From contig OY741276.1 in NCBI GenBank assembly GCA_963514095.1, forward strand, positions 14,279,959-14,343,958: a stretch of DNA of 64,000 nucleotides, read 5' to 3'. Below, piece after piece: positions 1 through 12,174 of the stretch. Under the pieces are notes generated by a model. It worked only from the letters and a program-made list of their open reading frames with translations, had not been told where the DNA came from and searched no databases. Within the stretch, counting starts at the first letter, position 1, and each line of letters starts with the position of its first letter. The position numbers and the translations under genes were made by a program. The stretch is from Eutrigla gurnardus. Lineage: Eukaryota; Chordata; Actinopteri; Perciformes; Triglidae.

Positions 1-2554
1 CCCATCCTCCCTGAAACAAGTGTGGGAAAGTTTCAAGCTTAAGGACATTGCCATTAAATGTGAAAGACCCCTCCCCATCAACTATTGCTAGGCCCCTTTG
101 AGACAAAAAAAAACCTGATGGGGACCAACTGAACAATAAATCTGTTTTTATACATTGTGCGGTAGCTGAGAATTAGGTTGACGAGTGGGGGCGACAAACT
201 GGAAGAGCCTTTTCAATAGATTCTCACAGGATACGGAAAATCTTTGATTCTTTAATACACTGAACTATTCCTCACATCACATCATACAAACAAGGCCAGG
301 CAACAAAGATCATTCATAACACCCCCAATGACCTCGTCGAACGCGTCAAACTGTGGCAGATTAAGAGGAGAAGAGAAAAGATTTTTTTTTTTTGGCAATC
401 TATGACAATCTATGGTGGATAGGCCTCTGGAGGCTTTTAAGAACAAAATGGAAAAGCCATTAATAGGAACCACAAACTGTGACGCCAAGAAGAGAACAGG
501 GGGACAATTTCAGGAAGGGAAGCGTCATGACCCTTGAGTATTGTTAGACGTTAAAGGAGCACCCAGAGGTTCCAGCAGCATCAGAAGAAATTAGTCATAA
601 CACACCAAAGACAGATGGATCATGTGGCGTTTGACAACTTCTTCTAACAGATGGCTTTTGTCTCCTTATTGCAACCTCAAATATGCTGGTGTTTTATAAT
701 CTGCTTTCAATTGTGACAAAATGTATTTTTTTTTGTCTTTTTTTTACTGTGCCTATCATTTCCATAATATTTCACAGGTGTTCCAGAGACATACAGTTAT
801 ACAGTTAGGTGAGACTATGTGTATGCAACTGTTACAGTATGTCCTCTCAGGTCAGGAAGACCACTTCATGGTCTCGTATCCAGATGGAGCGTGTCCAGTT
901 GAGGCAGATTCCTGTTCACACCTGGCACTAGAATGCGTCTCCAATGCATGAGTGACCACTTGTGAGCAGATTTCCTTTTATCTGTGGGAAACTGTGACCG
1001 TCACTAAAACAGCTAAAACACTTTTGCATATGGCGAAACAACTACTGAGAGGTACTGGAGTGGCTTTTGGTACCATACGTCATTTTGAGACTAGAGACGG
1101 CGCAATGCATTGTTAAAATGTACTGCCAAAACATTGACAATCACAAGCACAACCTACCTCCAATCGATCCAAAAATCAGAAAACATGATTTTGAAAGTGA
1201 TTTGCTTATCATCTGGCAGACAGACCTAACAAACCATGACTTTGGACTTTTTACACATTGCCTTCAAGATGTAGTTATTTTGGGATCCTTTTTATCCATT
1301 TATTGCAATTAAATCACAACAAAACTATTTATTTGGGTTTCATATCGCTGTAGTAAACCAGCTGACGTTCACTGAGCACCTCTGGGTGATGTGATGAACT
1401 CAGACGGGACTCAAACGATGTTTCATTACCCGGTGTATCTGGGATTTCCACAACATGTACAAAGTGTTAATCATGGACGCGAATAAATGCAACTGTAATG
1501 CAAGGCAAAAACACTAACTTCCCGTTACTGGTGTGAACACACCTTTAGACACTACAATGACACATTTCACCACATGCACGGGACCTTTTTTATTTAATGT
1601 TTGTGGTCATATGTAAACAATCGAACTCTCCTCCATTTACTAAGGTGGAGATATGTGCTACATTATGTTGCTATATTTACAGTGATGATCATCACCCATA
1701 TAACTACACTTCATAAAAGTCATTACTTTCATAAATCTTTTTAGACAAAACATTTTCTTTCAACTAGTTTCATTTCAGCTCAAAAACATCAAAAACAAAT
1801 CGATTATTCATCCTTGAAATTACAGTGCAAATGTCTCCGGTTTTACTACTTCTTCAACAAAAATACTAAGCAGTGAATGAGCCTATTTACAAGGCTGTAT
1901 AAAAGGGATCACAGCCTTATGCTAAGTGGTCTGTCAGTGTTAAAGTGTGTTTTCCACAACAGAGGAACTGGCCACAGCCCTCTCAAACCACACACACCTA
2001 CACACTGTTGGCTTTCACTTGATTTCTGGCATTTTAATGGCCGCAAAGTGGCTGGTGCCACCCTTCTCTAATAAATAGACTTACGCATGTAAACCAAATA
2101 CGACATGCTTCCCACAAACAACACTATCAATAATATAGAAATTTAAGCAAAATCACGGAAGGCCTCTTTTTTGTTAAATATGGACTTGCATTACATTTTT
2201 AACATGGTGGAGGGTCAAAACAACTCTGCACAAATCTACATGACATATTGTATATGTGTATAGTGAGTCATGTCCCCCATCATAGATATTGTATTGTTAG
2301 ACTACCTAAGTGGGACCTTCCCACTTACTGTATGTATGAGGAACATTCTTTCAAAAAAACACTACATTCTGTGAGATGATTATTACTGACAATCTTTTGT
2401 GCAAACATGTCCACAGGATTGAAAAAAATATGTTAAATGCTCTTTGGAACAGAGTAGAGATCTGAAATCATCTGATACTGTTATGCAACTTCTGCTGGTG
2501 TATTACAGAAAATCGGTGATTGAGCAAATTCTGTATAGTAATAACACAAAGAAT

Positions 2555-2830
2555 GAGGGATTAGATGCCAAGGCCAAACATCAGGTCTGGGAAATCACAG
2601 GGCATTGCGTGCCACGACCTCTCCCGTGGCATTTGAATCTTTGAGGCTTTGCGTGTTTCGGCACGTTTGTCGGAAGTTAACCAGACACATTGTTTTAACC
2701 TTTGCCGGAGGAGCCTCTGTCTCATTCCCAGGGGCTGGCTGTGTAAAAGGGTCAATGACTTCAATAGGCCTTCATTAAGCACAGTTAGTGTCAACAGTTA
2801 ATTATGCAAACTAGGAGACCCCTCATGTGG
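2555..2830. promoter_or_regulatory. candidate conserved noncoding element
   Basis: A block without simple repeats or transposon resemblance and with higher GC than its surroundings. It contains a POU/homeodomain-like cluster, TTAATTATGCAAAC, near 2799-2812. There is no coding potential. Conservation cannot be judged from one sequence, so the call rests on composition and motif density only. Confidence 0.25.
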
Positions 2831-2999
2831 TTTCTGGGTGCCTGGCCTCCCCCTTTTCATTGTAGCCTCACACACACACTCACAAAAAGTACCACCCTGC
2901 ACACACACAACCCATATAGCACATACATTCACTTACACACACACTGTATGCCTTTCATACGTTACTTTTCCTCCTAACTCATTTCTTGTCAGGAATCAA

Positions 3000-3420
3000 A
3001 AATGGCGTTATGGTGCCGATACATAAATGGAGGCCAATGAGGCCCCTGAGGTCTCCAGTGGCTTTTCTTGCCATCAAAGAACCTCCGGAAGGTTCTTGCT
3101 GGGTGCAGCTGAAAGCCCACCAAGTTCTCCTCATCAAGACTGGGGAGTGGGGGGCATCAGTGCCCCCACAAAAACAAAGTGGAGGAAAAAAACCCTGCAT
3201 CAAAACAGTCAATTAGGCAAAAATGCATGACAGCCAAATTCGAGCATTGTTTCTGTGATGGTTAATGACAGGCCTTTCGCTCCTCTGCCTCTTCCACACA
3301 TCTGATGTCTGCGGCCCCCTGTTTTTCAAAGGCTGGGAAGCCATCAGTAATTAATAATCACACGCTTTGGGCCCCTCAGTTGTGACTGGCGGATTCTTTG
3401 TGGGCCCATCCTCAGAAACC
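3000..3420. promoter_or_regulatory. candidate conserved noncoding element
   Basis: A unique-looking, mixed-composition block between simple-sequence stretches. It includes homeodomain-type cores (AGTAATTAATAATC near 3346-3359) and GGGCCC-rich segments. The open frames here (both strands, about 77 codons) have no family resemblance and overlap each other, so I read it as noncoding. It is probably an intronic regulatory block; alignment would decide. Confidence 0.25.
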
Positions 3421-4231
3421 CCAAATCTACTTTCACCTACCTCTTCTCACCCCGTCGTCGCTAGTTTGTGTCAATCTCCCTGGCCTCGATCTCTGCCTGC
3501 TGTTTGGTTCAGGTACATTGTCTAACCACTGTTTGAGAGGTCCTCTCCATTGTAGGGTAACTGTTATGGGCGCCAATTTCAACCAGCGCCCCCTCAACCC
3601 TCCATCTAAACCCGTTCACCTCCCACTAATTGTGTAGAGATAGGGTTGTTTGGGGTTTGAGGGGTGGCTAGATAAAATGGCCTCTGTTGTGCCTGGAATC
3701 CAATCATATGCCACCCCGGGAACTGTTTACACACCACATTTGCTTTTCGAAACACTCTCTTGTTTGTTATCTTATTTTCTTAACCCCCCCAGCACCACCA
3801 CTACAAAGAAAACTTTTTCAAAAACAACAGTCTCAAAGCACAATATGTAATAGTAAATCAGAACCAGATTGCAGCCTCCAGTGGTCCAAACCCACCCAAG
3901 TCAAGCTCTGGGAGCTGGGCTCTGTTCCTTCACCATGTGATACAGGTGTCATGTGTTCCTTTGATACAAGCATAAACATCTGCAATGACCCCATAACCCC
4001 GCAGCGCTCTACCCCTGGATCACGGTACCGCAGATGCTCTAATGAGTGATGATGCCTGTGTCGTTGGTTTTCATTTAGATCATCCAGATATGCTTACGCA
4101 GCCAATTCCAAAATAAATGTGAAACATGTGCTTGTATACAGGTGTTATACAGTGCGTATCCATATGCAACTAGCAGAGGGAGGACTGATCATTGGCCAGG
4201 GGACAGAAAGGGTCCTAGCTGACCCGTAGGT

Positions 4232-4420
4232 GTGTATGCAGTGCAGTCAGGAAGTATTAGGACTGTGACATGTTTATCAATGTTTTGGCTCAGGACTTCA
4301 GCACACCAGACCTTGAAATAAAACAGTGTCATTGAGGCTACAGATCTGACTTTAGCTTAAGAGTTTTGACAGGGTGCGTAGTGTCAAACATGTAGCCCTT
4401 TAGTTCACCAAATACCGGAC
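4232..4420 (+). repeat. degraded fish DNA-transposon-like repeat fragment
   Basis: The segment with 'agtattaggactgtgacatg', 'tttggctcaggacttcagca' and 'gaaataaaacagtgtcattgaggct' resembles, from memory, an abundant fish dispersed repeat whose copies share phrases of the form 'tattaggacagtgac' and 'tttggctctgtactccagca'. Ends and family are not clear. No transposase frame is present. Confidence 0.4.
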
Positions 4421-6884
4421 AATGCATCAGGACACTGATCATCACCAGGGATGTGTCTACAAAGAATATGTAACCAAAACATTAAATAACAACTTTATGT
4501 TTCTGTTAACTTGTCAAACTATTGTATGTGCCCTAGTGTTGGAGAAAAATATAATATATGTTTAGATATGTTGACATGATGACTACTGGGCTGGCTGTTT
4601 GTTCTTTTCTTGGTTGTACAAAGGGTTGTTTTATTGTTCAGGCACCTTAGCAGATAAGGTTCCCTGTATAAGACACGAGATCACTATGTCTCTGGGAGCA
4701 TTTGGTATCTGAATGTGTCTACACAACCATACTGTACAAAACGCTCCTCTGCAGATATTTGTATTCAACTATATACTCAAGTAAGGACAACTGAGGCTCC
4801 ACGGTTCTTCTGTATTCATCTTTGAGAAGAATCCTTGACTAGTGATTCCCACAACACCTAGAATTGGGGAAGTGCATATGACAAAGGGCCATGATTGCTA
4901 CAGTGATGTGCCCATAAACACCCTCAAATCAAAGCTGCTTAAGATCATAGTCATTGTTCATTTCAAATCCAATGTTCTGGAGTAGAGAGCAGCCAACACC
5001 GCAAAACATGTGTCACTTTGGAAGTCCAGTGTACATGTGTGTGAAAGATGGTGGAGATAGAAAGGGCTGTAGGCCGAACCAGAGACACGTGTGTGTGTGT
5101 GTAGGCTACCACTATACAAAATGTACGACTAAATCCCACACAGGGAGCGTTTGCCTAAAGCCAAAGTACTCCACATGTCCTTACTTCAAAGGGGACAAAG
5201 GGGACGTATCACATCATAAAGGCCTGTCCTCCGTCTTTGCAGGAATAAGCATAAACCTCCATGATGCTATAATATAACTCGGCTAACTGCCTCACACAAC
5301 TTAATTACCTATAGAAATATAGGAGTGTAAACTATGAGGTATGAAAAGGTTGGAAAATGGCCAGGAGTAAAACCAATATCATTCAGGGACTGCTGTCGGT
5401 CTCCAAAGCCCGCTTGCTCTGCATTATCCTGACACCTACTGGATGGCCAAACATTCTCACTGTCGATCACGATGAAGACAGCATCACAGCAGAGTAAAAC
5501 AAGCAATGCGCATCTTCTCACTACATTTATCCACATTTTTATTCTAGTGACATACAAAGTGGCAAATAAACGACATGAAAGATCCACCGCGGATGACTCA
5601 GTCGGATAAACGCGTACGTATAACGTAATTGTGCAAACAATAATTGTGGTGAATGACTAAAATAAATAATTACACAGAAGAGAGATTAACACCATGTGAG
5701 AATGTTCAACAGCCTGCTGCAATCCACAAAGGAAAGGAGAGAAATCATACTTTACCGGAAGGAGAGAGACAGAGAGAGAGAGAGTGAGTAAGAGCCATGG
5801 CTGATGGATAGATGTGTGTATGGCAGTATTACGGAAAGGAGTTTTCATAAAAGCACAGAGGGAAACGTTTATTAAGTCAAAGACAGGAAAGAACTGATGG
5901 GGGCCAAACTGTGCCATGATCAATCACAGGCCTACCTGTGACACTGCACAGTGCAACCTGATTCAGAAGTAGCCTAAGCCCTTCCTAGGGAGAGGGGGAG
6001 CATCCAGCCTAACAGTTGTGAATGAACACGTAGGATGGGGGGACATGACTGCATGTCAGAAAGTGTGAGAGAGATCTAGGGAAACTAACTTGAAAGAAAG
6101 CACTTGATGGTAACCTGCTGCTGTGAAAAGATGGTACGGCGTTGATTCCGGAGATTTGAAATAATCCTTTAAATGATGTTGAGCCTTGGAGAAAAGAAAA
6201 AAAATTAAGCTATAAACTGTTATCAAGGCCTAGTGCATGAAAAGTGAATCTGGGTTTTTTTATGAAAAAAAAAGTGTATCAGGAACAGAAACAGAGGGCA
6301 CGATATTAAAACCATTCAGTCAAATACTTCCAGTGTGTAATCATCGATGACATAGAGGGTTTTGACATTATTTTATATGTATTTGGCCCCTTTCACTTTG
6401 GTTTACGAGAGTGAAAAATGATTGCACACAATAAACAGGCCACGGCGAAAGACACTGATCTTTCAGCAGATCAAACCCGAGAGGAAACTTTGCACTTCTT
6501 TGATGTGGCTTGTGCAGGCTATTATATTATGCCTCAAATACCACAAACAGTTCACTGCTTTTAGTTTGCCCTTTCCTGCCCAAAAGGTTTTACATACATC
6601 CTCTTATGACCGTGCCTCTTAAAACAAACCACAGCTATGCATGTGATGTAAAATATCTATCAAAAAGACATATGGAATTTCCCTCACAGGGTATAGTGAC
6701 ATCGACCCCTTGAATACAATAGCACATGATTTGCTTTGTATGGTGCCTATCAGGCCTTTAACCATTACTTATACTGTCTATGCTCATATAACACCAATAA
6801 GTCATCCAAAAGGCTAATGTCAGCTACAAAGAATGCAGTGCATTAATGACACGTACATGACACGCTCCTTAACAATAGTTTGTT

Positions 6885-7035
6885 TTTAGGAGAGATGATC
6901 AGAACACGGTTTGTGGTAAATCTGCAGCTGAGCTCATCAGTGACTACATGGCTCCACCCAGAGGACGCATGAGTGAATTTTATGGACTGAATGTGACACA
7001 AGAGCAATTAAACAGAATTCATTACTGAAATTTGA
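6885..7035. promoter_or_regulatory. candidate conserved noncoding element
   Basis: A unique-looking block with a RUNX-type TGTGGT core (6911-6916), balanced composition and no reading frame. It lies in an otherwise AT-rich stretch. This is a weak call based on composition. Confidence 0.18.
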
Positions 7036-7164
7036 ATCTCTGCATTAGTTCTACGCCGTTCCCGACAGAACAAACACAAATGTTTTCCCGTTATTAGAAA
7101 CTATATTTCTGGGGGGGGTACAAACCACACACAGTTTGAAGGCATCCCTCACATCTTTTTTCAC

Positions 7165-7240
7165 TAAACAATTAATCATGAAATAACTGATAGATCAATT
7201 AATGCTGAAAACAATTATTAGTTGCAGCCCTAGTTGTAAA
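7165..7240. repeat. short dispersed repeat end ('ttagttgcagcccta' type)
   Basis: The sequence around 'aatcatgaaataactgatagatcaattaatg' and 'attagttgcagccctag' matches the style of the common fish repeat end that carries 'attagttgcagccct'. It is only a fragment and the element class is uncertain. Confidence 0.4.
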
Positions 7241-7339
7241 AAGTGACTGGTTAACAGTAGCACACACTTTAACACATCAAAAGTAAAAGGACAGCATGCT
7301 GGACAATATTGCGGAAGCATCCATTCAATTGTCTACCGT

Positions 7340-7364
7340 ACAGCATTCCGTGTTGGAATGCTGT
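7340..7364. repeat. perfect hairpin, 10-bp stem and 5-nt loop
   Basis: ACAGCATTCC at 7340-7349 is the exact reverse complement of GGAATGCTGT at 7355-7364, with loop GTGTT. The stem is too short for a microRNA precursor. Confidence 0.7.
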
Positions 7365-7789
7365 CATGCTGTCCATTGGGATATGAGACTTTTCTGCAGG
7401 AAGGAAAATCTCAAGCTCTCTGACAGATGAGCTAGACCAAATGTACACTCTGTGCTAGCCTTCATCCCATAAGAGTTCTGTGAGCAGCAGATCCAGTCAT
7501 TTTGGAAGACATATTGTCTCATAAAAGCACTCCTGAATTTGTCTAATCACATAAAAGAAAAGAGAAATTATCATTCAGGAAAACAGGAATATCAAGAGAG
7601 AGAGTGTGTTTGCACAAATGAGTGTGCCGATTTTTGAAGTTGCCTCATATTTCCTCCCGTTTACACAATTACGCAGAGCAATAACAGAGTCAAATGACAC
7701 CAAGTCAATACAATTTTGGATATTCCGGAATGAAGACATCTTTTGGCTTTCTCTGAACATGATCTCTAAGTAAATAGGCCAAAAATGAC

Positions 7790-8020
7790 TCATCAGGCCA
7801 ATCGTTTTCTAACTGTTCAAGGTCCAAGTTGTGTTTCTTCCGCCTATGCCTCTGGGGGTATTAGCCGAGGAGTTAAATGGATGTGAATATTTTACGAGCC
7901 CTAAGCTCTTTTATTAGCTCAGCTTTGTGGTAACATCCTGGGAGCATACAATTCACGTTAAGCAAGCATCTTTAAAGCGTGCCTCTAAACAAGTGTTGAA
8001 TTCCAGGGAGGTGAGTTGCA
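7790..8020. promoter_or_regulatory. candidate conserved noncoding element
   Basis: A non-repetitive block with paired Cdx/Hox-like AT cores (TTTTACGAG near 7892 and TTTTATTAG near 7909) and no coding potential. It would lie within the putative arl15 first intron. The call is motif-based and weak. Confidence 0.22.
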
Positions 8021-9859
8021 ACCGCTGTTGCTCTGTGGAAAGCATCACAGCATCCCATTTAATCACTTCAAGACAGACTTTTATAGACTTGTTTTTTAGT
8101 CAGATTTCTGACATTTTAATGTTGCATTGTTGCCGTTTGCCTCTGTTGCACTGTTTTGTGCTTTGTTTCAATATCTCACTATAAAATGCTGCATTAACTT
8201 TGAAAACCCGCATGATAGCCTTAAAACATTGCTCTCGATTCTCGATTACTCGATTCTGGGATGGAACATTTTCCTTCTCGTAACTCATCTGCCTTGCGAT
8301 CTTTTGAAAATTCACACATAGTTGACATGTGAGGACTGTCAGATGACACAAAAGCAAAAACAAAACAAAAGACATTAAATATGACTTGTCTTTATCACCA
8401 CCTTTGTAACTGTGGACTCATTGATCATTATCACGTCGCCAATATCTGCCTATGTCCTAGATTTCCCTGCATAGAACAAACAATTTCTATACAAAGTTTA
8501 AAAGGGAGTGGTCTGGGGTAAAAGATACATAATATAGATGACCTCAACAAGTCAAAAAAACAACTTCCCATGATTATCTATGTCAATCACAACAGTGTGT
8601 ATTCAAGAACAACAGAGGGCGCCATTACCCCTTCTTCAAATCTGCAGCCCACTCAACAAGCATGTCCAAACACAGGCCCAATCTCAATATCCACACTGGA
8701 CTCACTGACTTTAATGTGTTCCCGTTAAGTCCTTGGACTGACTTTTTGAGCATCGATACTGACTTTACCTGAGGGAATTACCCACAGTTCATAGCGTTGC
8801 GTTGTAGAACATGGGGTTGCCAAGGGAAGCCAAGATTATTATTTTTTTTAAGAACAAAACCAATAGGATAGCATGTGTGGCATATTACTTTTACACAGAA
8901 ACATTAACACTACAAATTTAATATAGAACATAAAATGTCTCGTCTGGGATGATAAGAGCCTGGAAGATGTTCAAATCAGGCTGTAAAAAATATAAAATAA
9001 AAACCCACACTTTTAGATAATGTGTTTTTGTGTCATCAAAGTAACATGATATGTCAAGTGCTGTCCCATTTGTATTTACCATTTCAAGCCCTCACAGTCT
9101 CTCACGCTCAACCACCAGGGGATGTCAGTTAACTTCCTGAGGGTTCAGGATTTAAGGCTTTAGGGGGGACATTGGGATTGACCCACAATCATTTCCTCAC
9201 TTCAATAACACTGCTGGGAAGCACATCGGACGCTTGTTAGGAAATCCAGATCGACCTGATCCCGGATGAAACAAGTTTGCAAGGTTTAAATGCCCTTTTG
9301 GTCGGAGAACTGATCCTACATCAGCAAAGCTATGTTATCTTGCAACCACAAAACCATAACAGATTATGGAAAAATAGTCATGATCTGAGCTGAGTCAACC
9401 TATGCTGTAATTACTTCAGCAGTAATACAAGAGCAGTACCCCCAGATCCACCGCTACGCAGCCATCGTCTTTTTGACTTCCAGCGTGGTTGCTGTAAACA
9501 GTAAATATAGATTAAATATGTTTACAAAATGTATGTATATTGTACTGACCTGTTTACCCAATTATGCTGATTTATTTTTAAATAAAACAGGAGACAAGGA
9601 ATCATTTAAAAAATGGGAAAACAATTATTTTGACCAATTCGTGTACTTAATAGAGTGTAATATTAATGTTATATTTTTTGATCACACAGAGATACAGGCA
9701 GGGACTATTATCTGGTGTATATGTGACAGGTTATCTAATCAAGACACTTATTTCATCACAAATAAATACAGACTGTATGTTTAATTCTATAACTTTGCTT
9801 GAGGAAGCTCATCATGGTTGAAATAATGTCATATTCAGTGTGCCAGTGTTCAAAAAAAG

Positions 9860-9970
9860 TTTTCACTCTTACTCAAAGAGTTATTTTGGTGACTACTTTT
9901 TACTTTTACTTGATTACCTTCTTTTGCTAAGTAAAAGTACTTGAGATTTTGGCTACTCTACCCACCTGTC
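9860..9970. repeat. dispersed fish repeat fragment ('agtaaaagtacttgag' type)
   Basis: The run from 'ttactcaaagagttattttgg' to 'ggctactctacccacctgtcac', containing 'aagtaaaagtacttgagatt', is typical of a very common teleost repeat end. It is a fragment only. Confidence 0.45.
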
Positions 9971-10149
9971 ACTGGTATGGCTGGGAATCATTTTTTGTAT
10001 ATACTAGTATTGAAATGATACATGAATTTCAGTATCAATGTTACTTTGTTTAATACTTTAATGTAAATTTGCCAATTTTGGAATGTTGGCTTAACATGAG
10101 CACCCAAAACTTAAACAGTCTAAAATGTTTTCACTTTATTGTATGACAT

Positions 10150-10228
10150 GTTATGATGTGAAGCACTTTAAGTCTGCCTTGTGTATGAAAGGTGCTTTAC
10201 AAATAAAGTTGTCTTGCCTTGCCTAAAA
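10150..10228 (+). repeat. LINE-like 3' tail fragment
   Basis: The phrase 'gtgaagcactttaagtctgccttgtgtatgaaaggtgctttacaaataaagttgtcttgcc' has the layout of the 3' end of fish non-LTR retrotransposons: 'gcactttg...ggtgctatataaataaagtt' followed by a short repeated tail. No reverse transcriptase remains, so it is a 5'-truncated copy. Confidence 0.5.
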
Positions 10229-10849
10229 TTGACATTCATTGTCAACTTTCAGTGGCTAACAGTTTTCCAAACACAGACAAAACTAGTGCAGACAAAACTG
10301 AGCATTAGTCCATAATCATTAATGGAGGATTGAGGGTTTATTTTTAACTTCGAGTTAAATATACATCAAGAAGGACGCAAATGATTGAATGTAGGTTTGT
10401 GCAAATCTTTCCGTCACACTTCCTACACATGAGGACAAAAATATCTGCACTCATTGAAAAAAAATTGGAGATGGAAACCCTTTTTATGGGATTGGGTCCA
10501 TCTCCCTCAAAAAGGATTACATCCGGGGGCGGGAACAGGCTTCAGTAGGCACAACATGTTTTGCAGTCACAGAGTATTGTATAATATTTTCATCTCACAG
10601 GCCAGAAAGTTAACAAATACAGACGCTCTGGTTCAACAACTGTGGAGTTACACAGCTGCATTTCTACAAAAACTCATTTTAAAAAGTACATAAGTTGATT
10701 TTTTTCTTGTGTAATAGAGGGGGATGCTGCAAAATAGAGCTGTCATAAATAGTAATTGGAGCATGATCTGCACCAGTTCCATTGTCATAATTAGGAGTCC
10801 CTCCGAGACTGCACCGAATCTGACAGTCACTGTCAAACATGTGGAAACT

Positions 10850-10975
<126 letters not shown>

Positions 10976-11462
10976 CTGAGCATCAATGTGTTGTTTGGAG
11001 CTTTGTCGGCTATTAGGTTTTCATGTTTCGGGCTTTGTGGTTTCATTCCAATCCTGTATGCAAGTATTTTTTGCCTTTGATGGGCCCATATATGTCCTAA
11101 AACCCAAATGACAGAATATATGAATTGCATGCATTTTACGTCAAGCGGATAAACACCTGCAGAGGTTTAGAGTTAGGTGATAGAATGAGTGTTAATAAGG
11201 TTATTGGGGCCCTATTGAACTGCAGGAATTATTATTATTTACCCTTTTTTGAGGGGCTTAACATGCGCGAAAACTCACCGAAGTTGGCTTTTATATCAGG
11301 ATCAGGCTGGTGGGGGCCAAGATGGCTCAATAGCTCATTCAGGCTAGGTCTAACATCTGGAGATGTACAAAAAAAAAAGTATCTTGGAAGTCTACCCAAA
11401 AACCAACATGAAGTCATTTTTACTTGAAATTGCCATTTTAGGTTGTACTTTAGTGAACTACT

Positions 11463-11870
11463 CTTACTAGGGGTGTGAATCTTTGGCTTCACAGCGATTC
11501 GATTAACGATTAGGAAGTTGGCGATTCGATTCAAGGACAATTTTTTTTTTTTGGTAACGATTCGATTCGATTCTGTAAACCACGATTCGATTCAATAACT
11601 TTTAACCAAAATTCTATCCATGAAATAAATATGCAATAATGCGAGTGAGACTATCTGTATTCTTCTGAAAGGTGAAAAAATAAACAGACAACACAATTAC
11701 TTACTAAACATATTTATTCTATAAAAAAGTAGTCCTTTTTGCTCAGTTATTTTGAACATATTTCAATAGGCTACATGCTGGCAGGGGAGAGAGTCTTAAA
11801 CATTAATCACAATTAAGAATCGCGATTCATAAGATTTAATGCATTTATATCGATTATTGGTGAAAAGGCT
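11463..11870. mobile_element. hAT-like nonautonomous element fragment (MITE-type)
   Basis: It starts with 'aggggtgtgaatctttgg', a typical end of a widespread fish nonautonomous hAT-like element. Repeated 'cgattcgatt' motifs follow, then AT-rich filler, then 'aatcgcgattcataag'. A clear matching right terminal repeat is not visible, so the copy is degraded or truncated. No transposase is encoded. Confidence 0.5.
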
Positions 11871-11945
11871 GTGTAAGCGTGGGTTCTCTCCGGTTCACAG
11901 TCCAAAGACATGCAGGATGGGGATAGGTTAATTGATGTGGTTAGC
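11870..11945. repeat. dispersed repeat fragment ('cagtccaaagacatgcagg' type)
   Basis: The sequence 'gtgggttctctccggttcacagtccaaagacatgcaggatggggataggttaattgatg' closely follows a repeat phrase frequent in fish genomes ('gttctctccgg...cagtccaaaaacatgca...taggttaattgg'). It abuts the hAT-like fragment. Confidence 0.5.
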
Positions 11946-11984
11946 ACACACATACAAGCTAGCCAACCGTAGCCGGCACATTGT

Positions 11985-12174
11985 CATTAAAAACGAAATG
12001 CAAGAGACCAGACCCGGACTGTCTTGCACACCGCTCTGTCGGACACACGCCCCCGAGTTCCGTCCGAACGGAGGCAGCATTGATGACGCACCAGACCAGG
12101 AGGATTGTCTCTAGCTTCACCCGCACCGGGATTTATTCACGGAGCACCAGCTGGATCACCCAACGCCACAACCC
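11985..12174 (+). other. CpG-rich exon-like segment ending in a GTAAGT donor
   Basis: About 190 bases of unusually CpG-rich sequence in an AT-rich neighbourhood, followed by the splice-donor-like CCC|GTAAGT at 12175. A reading frame of about 65 codons spans it but resembles no family I know. It could be a first exon of a noncoding transcript antisense to the putative arl15, a CpG-rich enhancer, or the remains of an insertion. A repeat and a MITE lie directly upstream. Confidence 0.22.
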
